Assembly (NCBI GenBank): GCA_023400405.1
Contig: JAEXFD010000064.1
Span: 62,001-126,000, forward strand
Length of the DNA: 64,000 nt
Direction: 5' to 3'
Origin: Pseudomonadota bacterium
Lineage (GTDB): Bacteria; Pseudomonadota; Alphaproteobacteria; Sphingomonadales; Sphingomonadaceae
Position numbers and translations under genes: made by a program. Shown here one piece after another: positions 8,771 to 16,446 of the stretch; position 1 is the first letter of the stretch; every line of letters begins with the position of its first letter. Under the pieces are notes generated by a model, which did not search any database, had not been told where the DNA came from, and saw nothing but the letters and a program-made list of their open reading frames with translations.

Positions 8771-10786
8771 TCACAGTCCGAAACTGATGCCGACGCGCCC
8801 GGCGGTCGACTTGCGGACGGTCGAGCCGCCGATGCCGGCATTCACATAGACCTTGGGCGCGAGGCGGCCGACGACCGCGCCGGAGAAACCCTGTTGCCCA
8901 CGATAGGTGGCAAGGTTGAACGAGATCGACACGTTGCTCTCGGGCACCACCATCGTGCCGCCCAGCGCCACCGCCGCGGCGATGCCGGCATTGGCCTGCT
9001 GGATATTGCGGCGCAGGCCGTTCACCGAGGTCTGGAGATTGCCGACCTGATCCTGCAGCGTGTTGATCTGGTTCGATTGCATCGTGTTCACCGATTCGAT
9101 CGCCGTCATCCGCGAATCCTGCCCCGCATTGACGGCGTCGATCGCAGCCAGGTGGGAGTCCTGGGCGGCATCCCGGCTGTCGATCGCGCTCAGATGGGTT
9201 TCCTGTTGAGTGTTGACGTTCTGCACCGCGGTGATCGCGGCGGTCTGTTGCGCATCGGAGGCTTGCAGGGACGAAATCTGCGAACCCTGGTTGGCGAGCG
9301 TCGTGCCGAGCGTGTTGTCGACGCCCAGCGTGCCGCTGGCATCGACCGTGACGATCCCCAGCGCGCCGACCTGTGCCGCGGTGCTGGCGGCGATGTCGCC
9401 GACGGTCACCGAGCTGCCGGTGCCGCCGAGCACCACCTGATTGGCGCGGGTCGTCGTCGCGCCGGTGCCGATCGCGCTGCTGTTGGCATAGCCCGCGCTG
9501 GCATTCACCCCCAGCGCCACGGCGTTGCTGCCCGCCGCGTTCGCCTGGAGGCCGACTGCGACGCTTTGCGCGCCGGTTGCCTTGGTTGCCGAGCCGATGG
9601 CGATGGCATCGCCGCCGCTGGCTTCCGAATAGACGCTTCCGATGGCGTTGCCGATCGCCACGTTTCGGTTGGTATTCGCGTAGTAATAGTTCCTCCCGTC
9701 GCCGGTATATCCGGCGTGGGCACCCGTCCCCAGCGCAACATCGCCGTTCCCACCGCTCTCGCTGTTGTGGCCGATCGCCGTGGAATTTCCGTTCGCGGCA
9801 ATGGCGCTGCTCCCGAGCGCGATGCTGTAGTCGCCCGTCGCTCCGCCGTTCGAGCCCACGGAAACCGAGAACAGGCCGGAGGCCATGGTGGAAGTGCCGA
9901 TGGCCGTGCTGAACTGTCCGGATGCGGTCGTATCAGCACCCAGCGCCAAGGCGTAGAGGCTGCTGGCATTCGCACTTTGTCCTAGTGCAGTCGAGTATGA
10001 GGCGCTGGCCCGGGCGAGTGCCCCCAAGGCCACGCCATAATGCCCTGTCGACTGGGTGCCCGTGCCGATGGCGATGCTGTCGCCGCCATTGGCGAAGGCG
10101 CGTGTGGCATCCGCGGCGCCGTCCGCGGTCGACGTGTCGGTGCCGATCGCGATATTCCCCTTGGTGCCGTTGGCGGTGAGGCCGGACTGACTCACCGTTC
10201 CCGTCTTGGCGCCCCCGGCAGCGAAATCCCCTGCTCCCACCGCGCCGCTATACATGCCGATGGCGGAGGAGCGATCGCCGATGGCCTCCGTGCTGAACCC
10301 GCTTGCCAGGCTTCCATAGCCTAACGCTTCCGCGCTGTCTCCCAGGGCAGTACTGCCGGGGCCGCTTGCGATCGTCTGGTAGCCCATCGCGATGGCGGCG
10401 CCGCTCGATGCCCTTGCGCGCACGCCGATCGCGACGCTGTCGTTGGCCGACGCAGCGCTCCCCGGTCCCATCGCGACGGCAGAATCTCCCGATGCGGTGG
10501 TCTGCACGCCGATCGCCACGGTGCTGCCGGCCGAAGCGCCGCTCCTCGCGCCGATCGCGACGGCAGAAGCTGCCGATGCGCCACTCCCCGGGCCGATTGC
10601 GACTGCAGAACCGCCCGATGCAGTGGCGCCCACGCTGCAGGCAAGGTCAGCAGACACGTCCTGGTTGCAAGGCGTATTGTTGGCCAGGTTGCCGCCGTTG
10701 GCCTGAGCCATCGCCGCGCGCGGCATCAGGCACAGCGCGCCGAGCGCGCAGGTGGTGGCAAGAGCCAGGTTCAGTTTCCGCTTCAT
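8771..10786 (-). CDS. YadA-like trimeric autotransporter adhesin (second copy)
   Basis: A 671-residue type Vc adhesin. The signal peptide ends at AAMAQA (about residue 28). A long head (about 45-470) consists of beta-roll repeats of the AIGxxxxASGxxSxA type. A coiled-coil stalk (about 490-600) follows, rich in Gln, Asp and Ala with recurring segments such as HLSAIDSRDAAQDSHL, then the membrane anchor (about 600-671) with SFNLATYRGQQGFSG and a final Phe-Gly-Leu. The anchor is clearly paralogous to that of the gene at 2106, while the stalk differs. A GAGGGA ribosome site lies 8 nt before the ATG. It leads an operon with two small membrane proteins. The kinase gene at 11281 is divergent. Confidence 0.93.
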   Translation of the reverse strand: MKRKLNLALATTCALGALCLMPRAAMAQANGGNLANNTPCNQDVSADLACSVGATASGGSAVAIGPGSGASAASAVAIGARSGASAGSTVAIGVQTTASGDSAVAMGPGSAASANDSVAIGVRARASSGAAIAMGYQTIASGPGSTALGDSAEALGYGSLASGFSTEAIGDRSSAIGMYSGAVGAGDFAAGGAKTGTVSQSGLTANGTKGNIAIGTDTSTADGAADATRAFANGGDSIAIGTGTQSTGHYGVALGALARASASYSTALGQSANASSLYALALGADTTASGQFSTAIGTSTMASGLFSVSVGSNGGATGDYSIALGSSAIAANGNSTAIGHNSESGGNGDVALGTGAHAGYTGDGRNYYYANTNRNVAIGNAIGSVYSEASGGDAIAIGSATKATGAQSVAVGLQANAAGSNAVALGVNASAGYANSSAIGTGATTTRANQVVLGGTGSSVTVGDIAASTAAQVGALGIVTVDASGTLGVDNTLGTTLANQGSQISSLQASDAQQTAAITAVQNVNTQQETHLSAIDSRDAAQDSHLAAIDAVNAGQDSRMTAIESVNTMQSNQINTLQDQVGNLQTSVNGLRRNIQQANAGIAAAVALGGTMVVPESNVSISFNLATYRGQQGFSGAVVGRLAPKVYVNAGIGGSTVRKSTAGRVGISFGL

Positions 10787-11280
10787 GGTTGTGATCCCTC
10801 ATCTTTGGTGGTCGGTGTGCGACGCAGGTCGGTCTTTGATCAGCGGCACGAGGCTTCGGGGCGCTCGGTTCGGGGTGGCGTCTGCGAAATCCTGCGTGGA
10901 TCGTGGTCGATGCGGCCATGTCGGCCGCGCTAGCTGCGTGGCGGCCTGGCTCCGGCAGGAGGGACACGATTGGCGGATCGGCGAATGCGCGATCCGTCCC
11001 TCGCCATGGGATGGATCGCGTGGTCCCCCGTCTCCTGTTGGACCTCCCGAAACAGCGTTTGCGCGTTAGTCATTCACGGTCCCCTTCTCGCCCTGCAATC
11101 AGGGATACGGAAACCGCCGGCCAACCCGGCCAAGTAAAAATCTCGTCCAACGCGTTGAGGATAGGGCCTGTTTGCGCTCTCGCTTATGCTTCGCCCAATA
11201 TCTGCGCTATCGGGGACCTGGCGCTTGTGGAGGGCGGGAGGACGGCATTGGCAATGCGCGATCGGAAGGGCGGATCGGCC
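10787..11280. other. Divergent control region between adhesin operon and kinase
   Basis: About 490 bp without a convincing gene. It must contain the promoters of the minus-strand adhesin operon and the plus-strand kinase. I cannot fix -35/-10 elements with confidence. An alternative kinase start (ATG at 11254, with GGGAGGA 11 nt upstream) falls in its right end. Confidence 0.5.
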
Positions 11281-13806
11281 ATGTCATCGGAAGGCGGACG
11301 CGAGCCGGCCGCCAAGCGTCAGCCATCCCCGGAGGAATGGGCCGCAATCTGGAAATTGTTCGACGCCCTGTGCGATCTGCCTGAGCGGGAACGCGAGCAG
11401 CGGCTTCGCGCCGCGCGCGCCGGCCCGCTGGTATGCGACGAAGTCCGGAGCCTGTTGCGGTCGAGCGAGGGGCAAGGGTTCCTCGATCAATCCCTCGAAC
11501 GCGAAGACGCCGAACCCGTGAACCACGACGCGTCCCTCGCGACCGGGACGATGGTCGGGCAATTCCGCATCCTGCACCCGATCGGCCGTGGCGGCATGGG
11601 GGAAGTCTATCTCGCACAGCGGGCCCAGGGCGGATTCGACCAGCGCGTTGCGCTCAAGCTGCTGCGGGCCGAGGCGGTCACGGGCGCCGCCTTGTTCGAG
11701 TTCGAACGGGGCATCCTCGCCGATCTCGAGCATCCCGGCATCGCGCGCCTGATCGACGGCGGAAAGACCGAGGACGGCCGCCCCTTCATGGCATTGGAAT
11801 ATGTCGAGGGAGAAGCGATCGACGACTGGTGCGAGCAAAGGCACGCGAGCCTGTTACAGCGGCTGAAGCTGTTCCTCGATGTCTGCGACGCCGTTTCCTA
11901 CGCGCATGGCCGGCTGGTGGTCCATCTCGACCTCAAACCGAACAACATCCTGGTCGATCGCGAAGGTCGGGCGCGGCTGCTCGACTTCGGGATTGCGCGG
12001 ATCGTCGGCGAGGGGAACGACCTGTCGCGCGCCAAGACGCTGCTGACTCCGGACTATGCCGCGCCCGAGCAACTGGAAAACAAGGCGGTGACCGTCGCGA
12101 CCGACGTGTATGCGCTGGGCGCGGTACTGTTCAGGCTGCTCACCGGCCGCGGCCCATGGCAATCCGAAGAGGCCGCGCTCCCCGCGACCGTGCTGCGAAT
12201 CCTGCGGGGCGATCCACCGCCGCCCAGTTCGGTGCCTTCGCGCGGCGAGGCCTGGCCGATTCCTGCGCGAGCGATCGCGGGCGACCTCGACGCGATCGTC
12301 GTCAAGGCGATGCGACCTGAACCAGCCGACCGATATGCCAGCGTCGCGGACCTTTCCGCCGATATCCGGCGCCATCTTGCCCACAGGCCGGTGCGGGCGC
12401 GAGGAGAATCCCGGCCCTACCGGGCGCTGCGCTTCTTGCGCCGAAACCGCGTTGCTTTCGGCTCGGCCGTTGCGGTCGCTCTCGCCGTGATCGCGGGGGT
12501 CGCGGGCATCGTCTTGAAAGCGCGGGAAGCTGCCTGGGAAAGGGACATCGCTCGGGAGCAGGCGACCCGCCAACGCGCCGCCGCAGGGACCATGCTTTTC
12601 CTGCTGCGCGACGCTTATGACGAAAAGAAAGCCCGATCGACATCGGTCGGCGAGATGATGGCCATGACGACACGGAACCTGGTTCAATCCTTGCCCGCGC
12701 AATCGCCGGATATTGCGGTTCGGATCGAAACACTGGCGTCCATCGATATCGCCACCGGAAACTGGCGGGCGGCGAAGCCGCTTTTGCTCGGCGCCCTTTC
12801 CCGCGGCATCGAGCGGACGGATCCTGCTGGCGCCGCGCGACTGAAGGTCGAGTTGGCCGTCGTCTATTTGCGGGAGGGCGATCTGAAGGGGGCGGGATCG
12901 GCGCTCGATCAGGCAGAGCATGTCTGGAGAACCGACCCGGACCGCTTCCTCAAGGAAGCTGCGGAAACGATCGACGCAAGGGCCTATTGGCTTCGGACGG
13001 CAGGAAAACTCGATCAGGCGGTGACATTGTTGAAGGGAAATCTGCCCGACGCCCAACGCGCCTACCAATACTACTATTACAACTTGCCTTGGCGATATTC
13101 GAACCTTGCCACGTATCTGGGGATGCTCGGCCGCCTCGACGAAGCCGACAGGCTGCTCCAACGCGGCGAAGAGTTCATCGAGGAAAGCGATAGCGACCGA
13201 CGCGACGGGGCCATCGTCCTCTATGTCACGCAAGCTGGAATCGCGCTTCAAAAAGGCGACCTGGGACGGGCCGGCATGCTGATGCGACGGGGCATCACCG
13301 CCCAGCGCAGGCTCTATGGCAGGACGCTGACCTTGGTCGAGTATCTTGCCTCATACGGGCGATTGCTGGTCACGATGAATCGGTGCGACGAGGCACTGCG
13401 CGTGCTGGACGAGGCATCGCAAATTGCCGCGACGTTCGATCCGAGCAACCGCCGCCTCTTGTTTCAGATCGACACCTCGAAAATCCAGGCCTTGGCGGAG
13501 TTGGGCAGGGTCGATGAAGCCGAACGGCTGTTGGCCCCCACGGCCGGCAGTGTGTCGGACATCCCCGGCCGCAAAATGAGTGAGGGCCTGCTGCTTCGCG
13601 CCCGTGCGGCGCTGCGAATTGCGCAAGGCAGGTGGGCAGAAGCCGCCACCGATCTCGATGCCGCGACCCTGGCGTTCAAAATGGTCCCTGCGCCCACCGC
13701 ACTGGCCGACATCGCGCGGCTTCGCGCGAAGCTCAATCGGCTGAAATCTCACGGTGGATCCACGCCCGCGCCTGAGACCAGCGGCGGCGCACGGTCCGTT
13801 CGCTGA
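11281..13806 (+). CDS. Transmembrane Ser/Thr protein kinase with C-terminal repeats
   Basis: An 841-residue kinase. An acidic N-terminal segment (1-85) resembles that of repeat-bearing STPKs. The kinase domain (about 95-370) has the glycine loop IGRGGMGEVYLA, Lys126 in VALK, Glu143, catalytic loop HLDLKPNN (215-222), DFG (235-237) and APE (261-263). The HRD Arg is Leu, making it a non-RD kinase. A membrane helix (about 391-412) is followed by a helical sensor-like region (about 415-830) with TPR-like pairs. Starts at 11281 (GGAAGGG 10 nt upstream) and 11254 are both plausible. The 3' end overlaps the convergent sigma-factor gene by 74 bp, suggesting a functional pair. Confidence 0.9.
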   Translation: MSSEGGREPAAKRQPSPEEWAAIWKLFDALCDLPEREREQRLRAARAGPLVCDEVRSLLRSSEGQGFLDQSLEREDAEPVNHDASLATGTMVGQFRILHPIGRGGMGEVYLAQRAQGGFDQRVALKLLRAEAVTGAALFEFERGILADLEHPGIARLIDGGKTEDGRPFMALEYVEGEAIDDWCEQRHASLLQRLKLFLDVCDAVSYAHGRLVVHLDLKPNNILVDREGRARLLDFGIARIVGEGNDLSRAKTLLTPDYAAPEQLENKAVTVATDVYALGAVLFRLLTGRGPWQSEEAALPATVLRILRGDPPPPSSVPSRGEAWPIPARAIAGDLDAIVVKAMRPEPADRYASVADLSADIRRHLAHRPVRARGESRPYRALRFLRRNRVAFGSAVAVALAVIAGVAGIVLKAREAAWERDIAREQATRQRAAAGTMLFLLRDAYDEKKARSTSVGEMMAMTTRNLVQSLPAQSPDIAVRIETLASIDIATGNWRAAKPLLLGALSRGIERTDPAGAARLKVELAVVYLREGDLKGAGSALDQAEHVWRTDPDRFLKEAAETIDARAYWLRTAGKLDQAVTLLKGNLPDAQRAYQYYYYNLPWRYSNLATYLGMLGRLDEADRLLQRGEEFIEESDSDRRDGAIVLYVTQAGIALQKGDLGRAGMLMRRGITAQRRLYGRTLTLVEYLASYGRLLVTMNRCDEALRVLDEASQIAATFDPSNRRLLFQIDTSKIQALAELGRVDEAERLLAPTAGSVSDIPGRKMSEGLLLRARAALRIAQGRWAEAATDLDAATLAFKMVPAPTALADIARLRAKLNRLKSHGGSTPAPETSGGARSVR

Positions 13807-14242
13807 GCCCCATCACGTCCCCCGTCTCGCGCTCGCTCAATCCGACGAAGAATCGGCAATCGACCAACTTCGCAAGGTCCGGGTCCACTTGTTCCAGGCG
13901 TTGCAGCGCACCGCCAACGGCTACCAGTTGCAGATCTTCTTCGGCATGCGCATCGCGATCGTCCTCGACGTCGTCGAGTGGAATCGGACGAAGGCCGCCG
14001 CCACGCTTCGCGCTCATCCGCTCTCGCGCCGCGTCGATCAGGACATGCCGCATCGCCGTCGCAGCCGTCGCCAGGAACTGCTCCCGGCTTTCCCAGGCAT
14101 GGCGATTGCTGAGCTTGAGATAGGCTTCGTGCAGGACGGCTGTGGTCTGCAACGTGTTCGGCCGCCCGGCCCGGAATCGCTCCCGGCGCGCCGCTTGCCG
14201 CAAATCGGCATAGAGCGCGTCTATCGCTGAATCGGAGGCCAT
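13733..14242 (-). CDS. ECF-type RNA polymerase sigma factor
   Basis: A 169-residue sigma-70 factor with regions 2 and 4 only. Region 2 (about 5-80) contains TLQTTAVLHEAYLKL and RHVLIDAARE; region 4 (about 115-166) ends in the helix-turn-helix GLSERETGDVMGLSERTVRRR. The pattern HEAYLKL is characteristic of the small ECF group often encoded with Ser/Thr kinases. The ATG at 14242 gives a normal length for the group; a longer in-frame extension to 14374 has low-complexity, non-conserved sequence. No anti-sigma factor gene is visible, and the kinase gene converges with a 74-bp overlap, so control by phosphorylation is a reasonable inference. Confidence 0.88.
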   Translation of the reverse strand: MASDSAIDALYADLRQAARRERFRAGRPNTLQTTAVLHEAYLKLSNRHAWESREQFLATAATAMRHVLIDAARERMSAKRGGGLRPIPLDDVEDDRDAHAEEDLQLVAVGGALQRLEQVDPDLAKLVDCRFFVGLSERETGDVMGLSERTVRRRWSQARAWIHREISAD

Positions 14243-14778
14243 GTCGCTCGACAGTTCATCGCCGCCGTATCCACCCCCAGCGCCCGCGTTTGTCAACCGA
14301 CGGCAGAGAGGCCGAGTATAGGGTCGATCGTCGGCGCCGATCAAAAGGAAGGGCGATCCCGATCGGTCCGACAAGCTGATGCGGGGCGAACTGCATGGTC
14401 TCCAGGCTCGACCTTCATGTGCCAGAACAGCCGCGATGACGTCAGGCCCGCAGCCTTCTCCATTCCTGTAAGCTGCGAGTGATTACCATGACTCGAGCGG
14501 CCGCTTGCAGGCCCATCGAAGCGCCCCTCGTACGGCTATTAGTGAGGCGCATAGCGGACGCGCGCCATGTCGCGCCGGCTCATAAAGCTCACGCCAAGTG
14601 TGGGCAAAATGGGGGGCATCTCAGATACCGAGGTACTTGATTGATTTCACGAGGGGATGCCCCCGCGCCGCCATTTGCCCCGGACAACACGTCCTGCCCG
14701 CGATGCTTTCGGAAAGGTCCGTCGCCTCGGCGCAGCGCGTCACGAAGGGGCGGGCTCAGCCCGGCACCCTAAAGCCGC
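14243..14778. other. Intergenic region with an imperfect inverted repeat
   Basis: About 535 bp with no supported gene; short open frames here lack ribosome sites. It contains the sigma-factor promoter region on the left. On the right, a stretch at 14602-14622 (TGGGCAAAATGGGGGGCATC) is roughly complementary to 14650-14680, with matching GGGCAAA/TTTGCCC and GGCATC/GATGCC blocks. This could be a terminator-like fold downstream of the minus-strand sugar-acid operon ending at 14779, or a decayed element end. Confidence 0.45.
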
Positions 14779-15699
14779 CTACGATGCGCCGCTGAAATGC
14801 GCGTGCAGGGCATGATAGCCCTGGATGCAGGCGCGGCTCGATTCGACCGGCGCGGTGACGATGCCTAACCGGGCCAATCCGGCGGCGTAGAGTGAGGTGA
14901 CGGCGCTGGCCCCGATCAGCGGAACGGCCCGGTCACGCAGGTCCGGGTAGAGCGCCAGGGCGTCGGCGATCTCCGATCCGATCAGGATCCCACGCGCAAA
15001 GGAGGCCGCATCGCGGCGTGCCAGTTCGCCGCGCACCACGCGGGCGCGCACGCCGAACAGCAGGTTGCCGAGGCCCAATTTGCGATCGGCACCCAATGCC
15101 ACGCCAGCGGCGAAGGCGTCGCCATCGGTGGCCTCGCCTTCGATCACCGAGGCGAGCAGGCCGTTCGCGGCCAGGCGGTCGTAGATCTCGCCAGACATCG
15201 CCGTGGCGAATTCGGCGACGCGTCCGTCCTCTAGCCGCACCCATTTGGTATGCGTGCCCGGCAGCGCGACATAGCCGGTGCGCTCCTCGGTCATCGCCGC
15301 GAAGCCCGCCAGTTCGACATCCTCCCCGCGCAGCACGTCGGGCGCGTCGTCCATAGCGCGTCGGCACGCGATGCCGGGCATCAGGGTCACGTCGACCGTG
15401 CCGATCGCGACCGTCTGCGCGGCGGCCGCAAGTTCGGCGATCCCGGCGGGCGCCTCGACATAGGGCAGCTCGACCCAGCCGATGTTCGACGTAATCATGC
15501 CCGAGGCATAGATCGGACCATGTGTCGGCCACCGTTCGGCCAGCGCTGCCATTTGCGCCGCGATGCCGGCGCGATCGAGCTTGGTGACGCCGGCGGGGCT
15601 ATCATAGGTGTCGATCAACGCGCCCGCCGCGTCGATCCGATAGGCCCGGAAATTGGTGCTCCCCCAGTTCACGCCGACGAACTCACCGCCGCGTGACAT
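14779..15699 (-). CDS. dgoK: 2-dehydro-3-deoxygalactonokinase
   Basis: A 306-residue DgoK-family kinase, which phosphorylates 2-keto-3-deoxygalactonate (or a close 2-keto-3-deoxy sugar acid) with ATP in the cytoplasm. The ASKHA-like N-terminus GVNWGSTNFRAYRID carries the phosphate-binding turn, and the segments LMPGIACR, GEDVELAGF and LPGTHTKWV are typical of the family. The ATG at 15699 gives the family length; the upstream extension is not conserved. The gene overlaps the SDR gene by 17 bp and is the last of a receptor-SDR-kinase operon. No DgoA-type phospho-aldolase is nearby; the only aldolase candidate is a DHDPS-family protein at 19296. Confidence 0.88.
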   Translation of the reverse strand: MSRGGEFVGVNWGSTNFRAYRIDAAGALIDTYDSPAGVTKLDRAGIAAQMAALAERWPTHGPIYASGMITSNIGWVELPYVEAPAGIAELAAAAQTVAIGTVDVTLMPGIACRRAMDDAPDVLRGEDVELAGFAAMTEERTGYVALPGTHTKWVRLEDGRVAEFATAMSGEIYDRLAANGLLASVIEGEATDGDAFAAGVALGADRKLGLGNLLFGVRARVVRGELARRDAASFARGILIGSEIADALALYPDLRDRAVPLIGASAVTSLYAAGLARLGIVTAPVESSRACIQGYHALHAHFSGAS

Positions 15700-16423
15700 G
15701 GGCGCCTCCGTCGATCGGGTAGATTCCGCCCGTGATCCAATCGGCGCGGTCCGAGGCGAGGAACAGGGCAAGCTCGGCCACCTCCGCGGGCGCACCGAGC
15801 CGCTCGAGCGGATGGCGCTTGGCGTTTGCTGCAAGCGCCGCCTTGATGTCGCCGCTCGCTTCGTACGACGCGCGCAGCAGCGGCGTGTCGATCGATGCCG
15901 GGGCAATCGCGTTGACTCGAATCCCGTCGGGCGCAAGCTCGAGCGCGGCGGTCTTGGTCAAATTGTCGAGCGCCGCCTTGGTCGCGGCATAGGCCGCCAG
16001 GGTCGGCGTCGCGAAGGCGGCATTGATCGAAGAGAGCAGCACCACCGATCCGCGCCCCTTGGCGCGCATGGCCGGCACGCATCGCTGCAACAGGCGTACC
16101 GCACCGATCAGGTTGACGTCATAGAGGCGCGCAAAATCGGCCGGGTCGGTGTCGAGCACGCCGCCGACGACCGACATTGCGGCGGCGTGGACCAGCAGGT
16201 CGGGCGCCCCGACCGCCGCCACCATCGTCGCATACGCCTCGCCCAGCGCGTCGTCGCTCCGCAGGTCGGCGGTGAGCGAAAGGTCTGCGCCGGGCGAAGG
16301 CGCGAGGTCGAGCCCGGCCACCACCGCCCCTTCGGAACGGAACCGGACGGCGATCGCCGCGCCGATCCCGCCGGCCGAACCCGTCACCAGCGCGGTGCGG
16401 CCTTCAAGCAATCGCTCGCTCAC
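15683..16423 (-). CDS. Short-chain dehydrogenase/reductase, sugar-type
   Basis: A 246-residue classical SDR. The nucleotide site TGSAGGIG lies at 14-21, Asp38 in GLDLAP would prefer NAD+, and the catalytic set is Asn103, Ser130/Ser131, Tyr144 and Lys148 (YAATK). The C-terminal half has DGIRVNAIAPASIDTPL and GGIYPIDGGAH as usual. The start is GTG at 16423 with GGAG upstream. It sits between the receptor gene (23 bp gap) and dgoK (17-bp overlap), so it probably oxidises an aldose, or a deoxy sugar acid, taken in by the same pathway. The exact substrate cannot be read from sequence. Confidence 0.87.
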   Translation of the reverse strand: MSERLLEGRTALVTGSAGGIGAAIAVRFRSEGAVVAGLDLAPSPGADLSLTADLRSDDALGEAYATMVAAVGAPDLLVHAAAMSVVGGVLDTDPADFARLYDVNLIGAVRLLQRCVPAMRAKGRGSVVLLSSINAAFATPTLAAYAATKAALDNLTKTAALELAPDGIRVNAIAPASIDTPLLRASYEASGDIKAALAANAKRHPLERLGAPAEVAELALFLASDRADWITGGIYPIDGGAHVTRR

Positions 16424-16446
16424 TCGAGTCTCCAGTCCGGCGCGCC

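Noticed and set aside
14598..14795. A 65-codon plus-strand frame before dgoK
   Set aside because: It runs into the 3' end of dgoK, covers an inverted repeat and shows no protein-like features.
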